Notes: generated from the letters alone by a model not told the origin. A stretch of 64,000 bases of DNA from JAVBLG01 sp031553655 (GCA_031553655.1 JAVBLG010000091.1:1-64000); one strand, 5' to 3'. Counted from the first letter of the stretch, positions 26,170 through 33,916 are shown. Translations and numbers: made by a program.

Positions 26170-27399
26170 CTATGGCGCTTCTTCCTTTATAGGCAAATTA
26201 ACCACAGCCGCCAGAAGGGCCAGCGCCACGTCTATATACCATACCCACAAAAAGCTGCCGTAATGCTGCATGGCCAGCCCGCCCAGCCAGGCCCCCAGAA
26301 ATGCCCCCACCTGATGGGTAAGCAGAGTCAGACCGAACAGGGTGGACAAATAGCGCAGGCCAAACAGTTTGCCGACTATTCCGGCCGTGGGCGGCACCGT
26401 GGCCAACCAGGTAAATCCGGTGGCGGCGGCGAAAATGTAAAAGGTAAGCGGCGTTTTGGGCGCCATCAGATAGGCGAAAATCATTGCCGCCCGACTGGCA
26501 TAGAGCACCGCCAAAATATATTTCATGCGAAAATGTTTGCCCAACATCCCAGCCCCGATGCTCCCCGCGATATTGCACAGTCCGATTATGGAAAGCGACG
26601 CGGCGGACACTGTGGCGGAATGCCCGCAAAGAGCTACTTCCCCCGGAAGATGGGTGGTCAGAAAAGCTACATGAAAGCCGCAGGTGAAAAAACCGGCATG
26701 CAGCAAAATGTAACTGCGATCACGCATAGCGGTGCGTAATTGATCGCGTAGTCCCTCCTTGGCCATGATCGGGGAATCTGGAACCGCAACAGGCGAATCG
26801 GTTGTTTTGCTTGAACACAGCTTACGCCCAAGGGGAATGGAGGCCAAACCGCAAAGGCCTAGCATTGCCAACGCGCTGAAATGGCCCCACATATTCATAA
26901 AAAATTGCACTATGGGGGCAAAAGCGAACTGTCCTACGGAGCCTCCGGCATTGATTATACCACTGGCCATGGAACGATTCTCCGGGGGCAGGCGTTTGGC
27001 GGTAATGCCGAAAAGCACCGAAAAACTCCCGGCCGCCGCTCCGGCCGGAGACAATATGCCCAAAGTAAACGTAAGTAACCATACATTGTTGGCCCATATG
27101 GTGCCGACCTGCCCGGCCACTATCAGCAATGCCCCAAAGACCAGTACGGTGAAAGCATTTTTTTTGTCGGCATAGGCTCCGAAAATAGGCTGAAAAACTC
27201 CCCACAACAGCTGGCCAATGGCTAAGGCCAAGCTCACCTCAACAATATCCATGTTGGTGGAGTTGGTTATGGGATGCACAAAAAGCCCCACAGTCTGGCG
27301 TATGCCCATGGTAATCATCAGAATGGCCCCGGCTAGAGCTACAACCACCCAAGTTCCCGCGGCTGAAGCGGTTGGGGTGAGATAGTTTATTTTAGGCAT
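26170..27399 (-). CDS. MFS transporter, oxalate/formate-antiporter-like
   Basis: A 409-residue inner-membrane carrier with 12 hydrophobic segments. GIRQTVGLFVHPI in TM1, FGAYADKKNA after TM2 (motif A) and SPAGAAAGSFSVLFG fit the OFA/monocarboxylate branch of the MFS. I start the protein at the ATG at 27399 because GGAGGA stands 6 bases before it; the frame is open further upstream without such a site. The promoter region shares a 341-bp gap (27400-27740) with creA, which also contains a 169-bp dispersed repeat. Substrate is unknown; OFA members carry small organic acids. Confidence 0.82.
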   Translation of the reverse strand: MPKINYLTPTASAAGTWVVVALAGAILMITMGIRQTVGLFVHPITNSTNMDIVEVSLALAIGQLLWGVFQPIFGAYADKKNAFTVLVFGALLIVAGQVGTIWANNVWLLTFTLGILSPAGAAAGSFSVLFGITAKRLPPENRSMASGIINAGGSVGQFAFAPIVQFFMNMWGHFSALAMLGLCGLASIPLGRKLCSSKTTDSPVAVPDSPIMAKEGLRDQLRTAMRDRSYILLHAGFFTCGFHVAFLTTHLPGEVALCGHSATVSAASLSIIGLCNIAGSIGAGMLGKHFRMKYILAVLYASRAAMIFAYLMAPKTPLTFYIFAAATGFTWLATVPPTAGIVGKLFGLRYLSTLFGLTLLTHQVGAFLGAWLGGLAMQHYGSFLWVWYIDVALALLAAVVNLPIKEEAP

Positions 27400-27575
27400 G
27401 CAATCCTCCATAAAATATGTGTATATGCACATATAGGATGCAAACCTGTTAGTCAAGCGTCCGTGTTTATGTAACACCCATTTTATGACCTTCATTGCCT
27501 GGAAAATTCAAGCTGACCTATTGCCAATAAGGATTGCCAAAGGATACGCGTCTGGGTTAATTTGATTTTTGAAGC

Positions 27576-27744
27576 GTTTCAATCCACAGCCAGCTCCATC
27601 CGCCGACTGACTTCGTCCGCGGCGAATAGGAACCGTGCGGATTGCCCCTCCCCGAAGGGGGGGATTTCTTCGACGTCGTCGTTTTGTCAATCAATTTTTC
27701 CCCCTGAAGGGGGAGGTTTCAGACCATAAAGGAAATTCTGATGA
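27576..27744 (+). repeat. TTTCAATCCACAG repeat, copy b (ends at the creA start codon)
   Basis: Full-length copy of about 169 bp. It contains internal C-rich/G-rich hairpins (CCCCTCCCCGAAGGGG and CCCCCTGAAGGGGG) and ends with AAAGGAAATTCTGATGA, so the repeat supplies the ribosome-binding site and start codon of the following gene. The rest of the gap 27400-27575 shows no gene. Confidence 0.75.
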
Positions 27745-28205
27745 AATTTGGCAAGTTGGTTATCTTTGCTCTGATGTCCGCGCTGTCGGCCATGCCCTGT
27801 GCGGCTTTGGCCAAAGACGGGGAATTGGAATGCGTGACCACGGAGTGGAAACTGTTGGGTAAAAATCACGCGGTCTGCGTTTACGCCTTCAGCGATCCGG
27901 ATATACCGGGCGTGAGCTGCTATATAAGCCAGGCCAAAACCGGAGGCATTTCCGGAACAGTGGGACTGGCCGAAGACCCTTCCAACTTCGATCTGTCTTG
28001 CGTGAGAAGCGGTCCTATCGATATTCCGGCCAAACTGCCGCGTAAAGATAACGTTTTCAAGGAATCCACCAATATATTCTTCAAGGCTACCAGGGTTACC
28101 AGAATATGGGACGCTGAACGCTCCAACCTGATTTACCTGGCTGTGAGCCGCCATTTGATAGCCGGTTCGCCCTTTAACTCGGTGTCGGTTGTGCCTGTAA
28201 AATAA
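27741..28205 (+). CDS. creA: CreA family periplasmic protein
   Basis: A 154-residue exported protein with a signal peptide ending at about ALA-KD (residue 24). The mature sequence ECVTTEWKLLGKNHAVCVYAF, SDPDIPGVSCYISQAKTGG and VGLAEDPSNFDLSCV is the CreA family pattern, with paired cysteines that probably form disulfides. CreA has no settled function. The start and its ribosome-binding site are provided by the end of a dispersed repeat. Confidence 0.88.
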   Translation: MKFGKLVIFALMSALSAMPCAALAKDGELECVTTEWKLLGKNHAVCVYAFSDPDIPGVSCYISQAKTGGISGTVGLAEDPSNFDLSCVRSGPIDIPAKLPRKDNVFKESTNIFFKATRVTRIWDAERSNLIYLAVSRHLIAGSPFNSVSVVPVK

Positions 28206-28304
28206 TATTTGAAATTTTTTTTACAAAACGCTGTACATTCTTTTTGTTTTGATATAGATTGCCTTTCGGTTCTTCGGTGAAAAACGAAGGCAACAAAAGA
28301 ATAC

Positions 28305-28382
28305 GTCCTCATCGTCTAGCCTGGCCCAGGACAACGGCCTTTCACGCCGTCGACGGGGGTTCAAATCCCCCTGAGGACGCCA
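28305..28382 (+). tRNA. tRNA-Glu (anticodon TTC)
   Basis: It starts GTCCTCATCGTCTAG and ends CTGAGGACGCCA, giving a 7-bp acceptor stem (GTCCTCA/TGAGGAC) with CCA encoded. The anticodon arm CGGCCTTTCACGCCG displays TTC, and the T arm GGGGGTTCAAATCCCCC is perfect. Its last 49 bases serve as attachment site for two integrative elements, whose insertion regenerates the gene. Confidence 0.96.
28334..28382 (+). other. att1: tRNA-Glu 3' end, left boundary of IME A
   Basis: The 49 bases from ACGGCCTTTCACGCC to GAGGACGCCA are repeated exactly at 38036-38084 and with three changes at 48620-48668. Tyrosine integrases commonly recombine at tRNA 3' ends, so these are the crossover sites. Confidence 0.93.
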
Positions 28383-28392
28383 TTAAAATCAT

Positions 28393-28422
28393 GGACTTGG
28401 AGTAAAATCCAAGTCCTTTTTT
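28393..28422 (+). terminator. Terminator behind att1 (carried by IME A)
   Basis: GGACTTGG (28393-28400) pairs with CCAAGTCC (28409-28416), followed by TTTTTT. It closely resembles the chromosomal terminator behind att3 (48679-48708). Confidence 0.85.
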
Positions 28423-28426
28423 CGTA

Positions 28427-28458
28427 GTGGGGCAAATTTGCCCCACGCTCTGCCCCAC
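28427..28458. promoter_or_regulatory. Arm-type integrase sites, left end of IME A
   Basis: TGCCCCAC occurs at 28439-28446 and 28451-28458 in direct orientation 12 bp apart, plus one inverted copy at 28427-28434. The same pair with the same 12-bp pitch is at 37902-37921, the other end of the element. Confidence 0.6.
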
Positions 28459-28542
28459 AGATTTGGAAAATAAAAAAATTAGCATATACTCAGCAAAATT
28501 GGTTGCAAGATATCGTGAAGGACAAAGTATATCCAACCCATC

Positions 28543-28644
28543 TATACTCAGCGTCCTAAAGTTTTTTCAGACAATTGCCGTTACACGCCAGTGCCGTACG
28601 GATGTGCCCAAAAATACATGAAATTGCTTAGGACGCTGAGTATA
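28543..28644. repeat. 102-bp miniature inverted-repeat element in IME A
   Basis: Perfect 17-bp terminal inverted repeats TATACTCAGCGTCCTAA (28543-28559) and its complement (28628-28644) surround 68 bp without a coding frame. This looks like a non-autonomous transposon or a very long hairpin. A partial third copy of the tip, ATACTCAGC, occurs near 28486. Confidence 0.7.
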
Positions 28645-28679
28645 ACTAGACCGTTTTATACAAAAAAGTTATTTTGTCT

Positions 28680-29750
28680 ATGAAAAAAGATAATGGTACA
28701 TTTTCTGATAGTGCTCGTTATTCAATAGCATGTAGTTTCTCGTATATGTGCAATATTAATCAGTATAAACTTCTTAAAAAATGCTCAAATAAAAAAGATT
28801 TAGCAGAATGGAACACATGGAGAGAAAATAATCCGCACGAGGAAGTTTATCTGCAGGGTGCAGATTTAGAGAATTTTTATTTATATAAAGCAAACTTACA
28901 AGATGCTAAGCTCCAGCAGGCAAATTGTTCTGGAGCTGAATTTCATTTTGCTAATTGTAAAAATTCAAATTTTTCTATATCGAATTGCTATGGAGCTGAC
29001 TTTGAATGTGCGGATTGTCAAGGAGCTCACTTCCGCCATGCGGATTGCCGCGATGCTGTATTTTGGGGGACAAATTGTAGGAATGCAAAATTTCTAGATG
29101 CAGATTGTAGTGATGCAAAATTTCTTGCATCTGATTGTCGAGGAGTCGAATTTTTTAATACTGGCTTACAGAATACAGATTTGCGTAATGTAGTATTTGA
29201 TAATTCTACACAGTTTATAGGATGTAATATAAATAATGACACAGATTGCTCAAATAGCAGTCTATCTACTATTATTATAGACCAAGGAACGCGCTCAAAA
29301 TTAGAACAAAATATTAGACGGAACAGCTGGAATGAATGGTATTCATCTCAAAAAAAATTTCACAATAAAATAGTTACACTGCCAATTCGTTTTTTCTGGC
29401 TCATATCAGACTATGGGTGTAGCACAAAGAGAATACTTGTTTGGTTTACTTTTTTTATTTTTTTATTTTCTTGTATATATACACTTTTTCCAAATATACT
29501 TGCCCTTAACGGGAAGCAGCTTGAGGGTGCAAATTTTTGGCAAATGCTAGCATTTTCTGCCTCCACGATGGTCACGTTAGGGTTCAGTAATATTAATGTT
29601 GCCATAACGGAACAGGGACCAAGCAACTGGGGAATGCTTATCGTAACGCTCAATCTCATGGTAGGATATTTTATGTTGGCAGTACTTGTCACCAGGTTGA
29701 GCATACTTTTTCAAACCATGGGGCCTGGGCATGTGTCTCTTGACAGATAA
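28680..29750 (+). CDS. Pentapeptide-repeat protein fused to a two-TM ion-channel domain
   Basis: A 356-residue cargo protein of IME A. Residues about 55-195 consist of pentapeptide repeats of the A(D/N)(L/C/F)xx type (GADLENFYL, QQANCSGAEF, ECADCQGAHF), which stack into a right-handed beta helix; many units carry cysteine. After a linker come two membrane segments (about 258-280 and 325-347). The re-entrant stretch between them contains SASTMVTLGFSNI, a close analogue of the K-channel filter TxxTxGYGD. The expected topology is a cytoplasmic sensor and an inner-membrane pore. The gene is much richer in A+T than its neighbours, a sign of separate origin. The ATG at 28680 lacks a strong ribosome-binding site. 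Pentapeptide/channel fusions exist in databases, but this one's role is unknown; defence by membrane depolarisation is possible. Confidence 0.75.
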   Translation: MKKDNGTFSDSARYSIACSFSYMCNINQYKLLKKCSNKKDLAEWNTWRENNPHEEVYLQGADLENFYLYKANLQDAKLQQANCSGAEFHFANCKNSNFSISNCYGADFECADCQGAHFRHADCRDAVFWGTNCRNAKFLDADCSDAKFLASDCRGVEFFNTGLQNTDLRNVVFDNSTQFIGCNINNDTDCSNSSLSTIIIDQGTRSKLEQNIRRNSWNEWYSSQKKFHNKIVTLPIRFFWLISDYGCSTKRILVWFTFFIFLFSCIYTLFPNILALNGKQLEGANFWQMLAFSASTMVTLGFSNINVAITEQGPSNWGMLIVTLNLMVGYFMLAVLVTRLSILFQTMGPGHVSLDR

Positions 29751-30051
29751 AGTGCTTATTTTATTTGTTTTGTATTGATGAAATTGTAACTGCTTCTTGA
29801 CTCTCACCGTATTCTATGCTTTTATTCTACAGGTGCTAGAAACACCACTATCCATCAGCGGTTCCCACCACGTAAGTTTGTGGGATTTATCGCGCCTGGT
29901 TTCAGGCGTGGTTTATGCGTGCTTTCTCCGGGAGTGGGCGAAATGCAATACCGGCCTGCCGGAAAATAGCCCGCTGTCTGATGGCAGTTTCTAGCTCCCG
30001 GAGCTTTTCATTTTGGAGGCTCCCCATAGAAAAAACCATCAGGAGTTTACC

Positions 30052-30567
30052 ATGCCCAATGCTTTCGAGAAAAAAGCTGGCTTTCCCTCGTCAACACCGT
30101 CAAGTCTAATTCCCCAACCAGAGAGCCTTACTGACGTAGCCGTCATGCTTCGCGAAGCGGCGGAAGCCCTGAGCCGCTTCGGTGCTACACATGAAAGGAC
30201 GAATTCGGGCGATTCTACCTCCAGCGCTGAAGAGTGCGAATCCTGCCCCCTTGAAGACGGCTACAAGCGCGGTGAGTTTCACGCGGAGATGCGTTGCTTT
30301 CATGTGCCGAGTAATATCGTGGAGCGTGAATACGAACTGCTGCGTCAGCACAAACTGGAAGACTTTTGTAGTTTGGTGAACATGATTTATGAAGACTTGC
30401 TCACCACGGTCATGCTGATGCAGCGCATTGACGACGGGGCGGACTTTACCGGTTTTGAACTGCATCTGATAAGCGAAAATCTGTCTCGTCCTTTGAAAAT
30501 CCTTAATATTTTATGCTCACAGCTTGCCGATTTTGAGCTGGTGGAAAAGACTGCCGTCCCGGCATAG
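30052..30567 (+). CDS. Hypothetical protein, 171 residues (IME A cargo)
   Basis: Not recognised. It starts MPNAFEKKAGF after AGGAG and ends with a strong terminator. The N-terminal 70 residues are low in complexity and Ser/Thr/Pro rich. The C-terminal 100 are predicted helical (VEREYELLRQHKLEDFCSLV, DLLTTVMLMQRIDDG) and could bundle. There is no signal peptide or membrane segment. The 300 bp before it (29751-30051) hold a small CGCCTG/CAGGCG hairpin near 29896 and a weak TTGACT box at about 29799, but no other gene that I can support. Confidence 0.5.
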   Translation: MPNAFEKKAGFPSSTPSSLIPQPESLTDVAVMLREAAEALSRFGATHERTNSGDSTSSAEECESCPLEDGYKRGEFHAEMRCFHVPSNIVEREYELLRQHKLEDFCSLVNMIYEDLLTTVMLMQRIDDGADFTGFELHLISENLSRPLKILNILCSQLADFELVEKTAVPA

Positions 30568-30586
30568 TTCTTTTATTTGATTTCAT

Positions 30587-30654
30587 AAAGCCCCCGAAGC
30601 TTGCCCCGGCCCTGCAATTGAGGCGCGGGCGGGCAAGTGCCGGGGGCTTTTTAT
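30587..30654 (+). terminator. Rho-independent terminator
   Basis: AAAGCCCCCG pairs with CGGGGGCTTTTT across a GC-rich inner stem (CTTGCCC/GGGCAAG). It lies between the convergent 171-residue gene and the mobilization operon. Confidence 0.85.
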
Positions 30655-30705
30655 CCTGGTAATCGGATGGTAAAAATTGTCTTTTGAATGGAGGGGGGAT
30701 TACTG

Positions 30706-32322
30706 TTATCTGCCCCTCCCCGACCTGACAGCGAGATGCCGCACATTTGCTTGCGCTACTTGCCGCTCAATAAACCGTTCAAACGCGACAACAGCGGCTC
30801 CAAGCTCCTGTATACAGCGCTCAAGCCTTGCAATTGCCGTTGATATTCCTGTTGTTGGCCGGTCATCTGCTTTATTTGAGCTTGTAATTCTTTCAACGTA
30901 TCGCCCTGGCTCACCAAGGCGTGTTGTTGCCGGTTCAAACTTTGGTCGTGATTGGCCAGTGTGGCCGTTATTTCCCCTTCCATCCTGAGAAGCGTATTTT
31001 TGAGCGTGCGTTCCAGCTCGGTCATTTTGAGTTACTCCAATTTGAGAGCTTTGCGGTTGCCAGATGTGTAATTCGTTGTGGATATTGTTGTTTTCGGAGG
31101 TAGAACTATGAAGCGCCCGTCCTTTGTTTCCGTGAATTCCAGCCCCCAAGTCTTGCCTTTCATCTCCATCAATGTTTTTTCCAGGGCTGTTTTGTAGGCC
31201 GTCATATTGGCAATTTCCGCTTGCAGCTCCATGAATTTGCCGCTCGCCCAGCGCATCACGCCCCAACCGGCCAGGGCCGCTCCAGAGAAAATGGCCAGGG
31301 TCAGAAAGAAACCTTGCAGGCATTTCTTCCCGAACATCCAGTTCAGTATCCGGCATTGCTCGTCTATGTTCCTCTGCAAATTCGATAGCCGTTCTTTGGT
31401 AGCGGCTTCTGTTATACTGAGAGCGTTTTGCAATGACGCGCTCAAGCTCTCCTGCAAGGCGTTGAATTGCTGCCGGGTCATGGTCTCTATTTCCTGTCTC
31501 TCCTGTTCGGCTTTGGCCCTGAGCCGTTCGGTCAGCGTTGAGAGATTGGGGTTGCTGCCCGCTGATTTGCCAGTGTTCTGCATACACGCCTCCTTTAAGG
31601 CGCAATTTTTCCCCGCTGTCCGGGTCTTTTACGGTAATATAGTCTTTTCCGGAGCGATTAATTTCCAACCCTACTTCTTCCAGGGCTTGAATCAGTTGTT
31701 GCCGGTCGTTGACAGCGCCTTGCTCGATTTTGCTTCTGATATAGCCGTGTATGGCTTCTTTGGCCGCGCCGCGTTCATCTTTGCCCGGAGTTTTGCCCCA
31801 ACGCAGCAGGCGGACATTGTGAAGGTCGGCGTGCTCCGGTGTGTGGAAGCGGGCGCGGGCCGGGTCATCCGGTCTGGCCCAACCTTCTTTGATGTTCCAA
31901 AGGTCGCGCAGCACATCGAAATCCTTTTGCCAGCCGGGCGGACAGGCATTGAAAGACTTTCCGCTACCGAGTTCCACACGCGGAATCACAAAATGCAGTT
32001 CGTGATGATCGGCATGACTGTGGCGCACCCATAGAATATTGTATTGTTCCGGCTCCATACCGGCAAAGGCGACCTTTTCAAAGTCGTCCATCAGCTTGTT
32101 TTCCTGCTCTGAGGTAACTTTATCCTCCGGGTGCCAACTGAGCACTCCGGCTGTGAATTTCCACTTGTTATCCAGGGAATCAATCAGGCTGCGGGTAATG
32201 TCCGGATCGCCGCGCAAAACCTCCGGCGGCTTCTCGTCGCGTTTGGGGTAATCCAGACGCACCAGATAGTTTACGGGCATGGAACCGGAGCCTTGGCCGT
32301 GCGGAAAGACTTTCATGTACAT
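30706..32322 (-). CDS. mobA: ColE1-type relaxase (MbeA/MobA, MOBP)
   Basis: A 538-residue relaxase that would nick oriT, stay attached to the 5' end and lead the DNA into a conjugation channel supplied by another element. MYMKVFPHGQGSGSMPVNYL is the N-terminal motif of ColE1-group relaxases, and the metal-site motif reads WVRHSHADHHELHFVIPRV, close to the HEN variant of ColE1 MbeA. The C-terminal half is polar and repetitive, because it doubles as template for two genes in another frame (31032-31583 and 30756-31025). It overlaps the end of mobC by 10 nt. No type IV secretion genes are present, so the element is mobilizable and not self-transmissible. Confidence 0.9.
   Translation of the reverse strand: MYMKVFPHGQGSGSMPVNYLVRLDYPKRDEKPPEVLRGDPDITRSLIDSLDNKWKFTAGVLSWHPEDKVTSEQENKLMDDFEKVAFAGMEPEQYNILWVRHSHADHHELHFVIPRVELGSGKSFNACPPGWQKDFDVLRDLWNIKEGWARPDDPARARFHTPEHADLHNVRLLRWGKTPGKDERGAAKEAIHGYIRSKIEQGAVNDRQQLIQALEEVGLEINRSGKDYITVKDPDSGEKLRLKGGVYAEHWQISGQQPQSLNADRTAQGQSRTGETGNRDHDPAAIQRLAGELERVIAKRSQYNRSRYQRTAIEFAEEHRRAMPDTELDVREEMPARFLSDPGHFLWSGPGRLGRDALGERQIHGAASGNCQYDGLQNSPGKNIDGDERQDLGAGIHGNKGRALHSSTSENNNIHNELHIWQPQSSQIGVTQNDRAGTHAQKYASQDGRGNNGHTGQSRPKFEPATTRLGEPGRYVERITSSNKADDRPTTGISTAIARLERCIQELGAAVVAFERFIERQVAQANVRHLAVRSGRGR
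30756..31025 (-). CDS. MbeD-like mobilization protein, nested in the relaxase gene
   Basis: An 89-residue, almost wholly coiled-coil protein (LERTLKNTLLRMEGEI, LVSQGDTLKELQAQIKQM) read in a different frame inside the 3' part of the relaxase gene. Its ATG lies 4 nt after the stop of the preceding nested gene, with GGAG located in that gene's last codons, so translation is coupled. ColE1 has mbeD in the same relative place. Size, position, frame and ribosome-binding site agree, which makes a chance shadow unlikely. Confidence 0.72.
   Translation of the reverse strand: MTELERTLKNTLLRMEGEITATLANHDQSLNRQQHALVSQGDTLKELQAQIKQMTGQQQEYQRQLQGLSAVYRSLEPLLSRLNGLLSGK
31032..31583 (-). CDS. MbeB-like mobilization protein, nested in the relaxase gene
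   Basis: A 183-residue protein translated in another frame of the relaxase gene. AAAGGAGG stands 5 bases before the ATG, an almost ideal ribosome-binding site. The N-terminal part (LTERLRAKAEQERQEIETM) matches the MbeB/MobB pattern. A coiled coil to about residue 75 and one membrane segment (FFLTLAIFSGAALAGWGVM, about 88-108) follow. In ColE1 the mbeB product helps anchor the relaxosome at the membrane. The same layout, mbeC-mbeA with mbeB and mbeD inside mbeA, is reproduced here. Confidence 0.78.
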   Translation of the reverse strand: MQNTGKSAGSNPNLSTLTERLRAKAEQERQEIETMTRQQFNALQESLSASLQNALSITEAATKERLSNLQRNIDEQCRILNWMFGKKCLQGFFLTLAIFSGAALAGWGVMRWASGKFMELQAEIANMTAYKTALEKTLMEMKGKTWGLEFTETKDGRFIVLPPKTTISTTNYTSGNRKALKLE

Positions 32323-32678
32323 GGCAAATTTTCCCGCTTTTTTCCCTTTGGCGTAAAACTGTCTTTCAACTCTTTTTCAATGCCAACCAGCACGGCAAGC
32401 ACATCCAGAGCCTCCGCACGGCTTTTATAAGCATTGGCCCAGCGGGCAAGCTGGTTCAGGTTGCTTCCGATTCTGGCGATTTCGCGTATCAGCTCTTTTT
32501 CCAGATGCGTTTGCCGCAGTCGGTAATCCAAGGCCCGCTGGCGGATGAAATCCGTCACTGTCTGCCCCTGGGCATCGGCCTTGGCAACGATGCTTTCTTT
32601 CTCTTCGTGAGTGACGCGCATCTTGATCCAGACGGTGCGTTTTTTTGATGCCGTTGTGGACTCGTTTTTGGACGTCAT
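32313..32678 (-). CDS. mobC: MobC/MbeC-like relaxosome accessory protein
   Basis: A 121-residue basic protein that helps the relaxase open oriT. KRTVWIKMRVTHEEKESIVAKADAQG is the ribbon-helix-helix-like N-terminus of MobC proteins (quoted here as KRTVWIKMRVT). ELIREIARIGSNLNQLARWAN is the conserved C-terminal motif. The ATG at 32678 has GAGG upstream. It overlaps the relaxase gene start by 10 nt. Confidence 0.88.
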   Translation of the reverse strand: MTSKNESTTASKKRTVWIKMRVTHEEKESIVAKADAQGQTVTDFIRQRALDYRLRQTHLEKELIREIARIGSNLNQLARWANAYKSRAEALDVLAVLVGIEKELKDSFTPKGKKRENLPCT

Positions 32679-32821
32679 GTTCTTTGCCTCATGCCTTTGC
32701 AGGGTTCGAAGGGGCGCAGCCACTCGCCAGACCCGGCAGTGGACACCGCGAAGCGTGTGCCCACAACGGGTAGGCTGGCTCTTGTAGATAGCGGACGTGC
32801 GGTAGAACTCCCTTTTGTGCA
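32679..32821 (-). other. Candidate oriT region of IME A
   Basis: The gap before mobC holds an imperfect inverted repeat, ACACCGC-GAA-GCGTGTG (32743-32759), and no gene. oriT of ColE1-type mob regions lies upstream of mbeC, so it is expected here. I do not see a convincing ColE1 nic sequence, so this rests on position. Confidence 0.3.
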
Positions 32822-33901
32822 TCACGCATTTCCCTGGCTTTGTATTTGTGGCCATATCTCTTTTTGAAAATGGAGGCGCAGGCTCAAAGCTTCCGGCATT
32901 GGTATATCACTGTTTCGCGATTCCAGAATGGCTCTGCGTTCTTCTGGAGTAAGGCTAACCATCCAGGCTTTCATTCTCGCCTCCTTGCGTGCCTCATGGG
33001 CGGCTTTGAGCCGTTCTGCTTCCTTAGCAGAGTCAAGCTCGGCCTGTTCCTGGGGAGAGCGATAGCCTTCGGGCCGGGGATAATAGCCCTGATGCGCCAG
33101 AATTTTGAAAACCCAGTTTGCGGGCTTGGAAACTACATTGCCGGATTTGTCGCACATGCAATGGGTCTCAAGCTCCCACTCGGCATGTGTGAGTCCCTGC
33201 ATGACCTTTTCCGGCCCGATGTTCACCTGGGCAAGGCGGTTGAGTATTTGGCGTATCTGAATAGTGCCGAAACCTTGCCCGGAGAGCATGGGCCAATGAA
33301 AGGCAATATCATCTTCGGTAAGGGCCTCCAGTCGGCGGACGGCTGTCTGCGTTTCAGACTCTTCAGAAGAGATAGAAAGATTTTTCTGTCTATCTATCTT
33401 TTCAAGAATAGATGGGGAGTCAATTCCGGCTGACTGCACGCCAGACTCCGTGCTTGTCTGCATGGCTGACTCCATGTTTGTAAATAAAGGAGTAATATGC
33501 GGGCACGGTTCATTTTTGAAGGCATAGCGGTTGCCTCTGAGCTGTCCATGTGTGGCCCGCTCACGCACAAACAGATTATAGCGGCCCATGCGCTTAATCA
33601 CCCCGCGCACCGCGTCTTCCGTGGTTTCAAAGCTGTAGTTCTCTGTGATCAACCGGGCGATCCACCAGTAAGGCAACGCCTCATGAGGACTGCGCAACAC
33701 GCTGATAATGGCGACTTGCAGTCTGGAATAACCGCGAGGGCAAAATGTCCTCCGATTACGTCCCTCCATGCCTGCCTCCATGCCTGACTGCACGGCTCTC
33801 CGCATGTCTGGGGGCATGCATGCTTGGCTGCATGGCAAAGTACACGGCTGAGTGCATGCCTTTGTGGGTGACTGCGTGAATGAGTGCATGCTTGGCTCCA
33901 T
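32822..33901 (-). CDS. Predicted replication/DNA-binding protein of IME A
   Basis: A 359-residue protein I cannot assign to a named family. Residues about 50-130 (GYSRLQVAIISVL, LPYWWIARLITENY, VIKRMGRYNLFVRERA) look like a winged-helix domain. A polar linker follows, then a helical region and a charged C-terminus (KEAERLKAAHEARKEARMKA). The first 45 residues and the linker are encoded by iterated CATGCAGNCAGG-like units, giving oddities such as CTQPCTLPCSQAC and SGMEAGMEG. It lies 15 bp after the excisionase gene and upstream of mobC, a usual place for a replication initiator. That role is an inference. Confidence 0.5.
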   Translation of the reverse strand: MEPSMHSFTQSPTKACTQPCTLPCSQACMPPDMRRAVQSGMEAGMEGRNRRTFCPRGYSRLQVAIISVLRSPHEALPYWWIARLITENYSFETTEDAVRGVIKRMGRYNLFVRERATHGQLRGNRYAFKNEPCPHITPLFTNMESAMQTSTESGVQSAGIDSPSILEKIDRQKNLSISSEESETQTAVRRLEALTEDDIAFHWPMLSGQGFGTIQIRQILNRLAQVNIGPEKVMQGLTHAEWELETHCMCDKSGNVVSKPANWVFKILAHQGYYPRPEGYRSPQEQAELDSAKEAERLKAAHEARKEARMKAWMVSLTPEERRAILESRNSDIPMPEALSLRLHFQKEIWPQIQSQGNA

Positions 33902-33905
33902 GACC
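33766..33905. repeat. Iterated CATGC/G repeats at the 5' end of the putative rep gene
   Basis: Around ten degenerate units with the core CATG(C/G)(A/C) recur at intervals of 10-14 bp (CCATGCCTGCCTCCATGCCTG, GCATGCATGCTTGGCTGCATG, quoted in parts). A second cluster is at about 33440-33480. The spacing of about one helical turn resembles iterons bound by replication proteins. Confidence 0.45.
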
Positions 33906-33916
33906 GGCGGATGCCT

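Noticed and set aside
27570..27600. TTTCAATCCAC (GGATTGAAAC on the other strand) resembling the end of a type I-C CRISPR repeat
   Set aside because: There are no spaced direct repeats; the sequence is one end of a dispersed intergenic repeat, and no cas gene is present.
28680..29750. Qnr-like quinolone-resistance pentapeptide protein
   Set aside because: Qnr and MfpA are soluble and built only of repeats; this protein has a pore-like membrane domain and cysteine-rich units.
29797..29994. 65-codon frame upstream of the 171-residue cargo gene
   Set aside because: No ribosome-binding site, no recognisable feature, and composition like the surrounding non-coding DNA.
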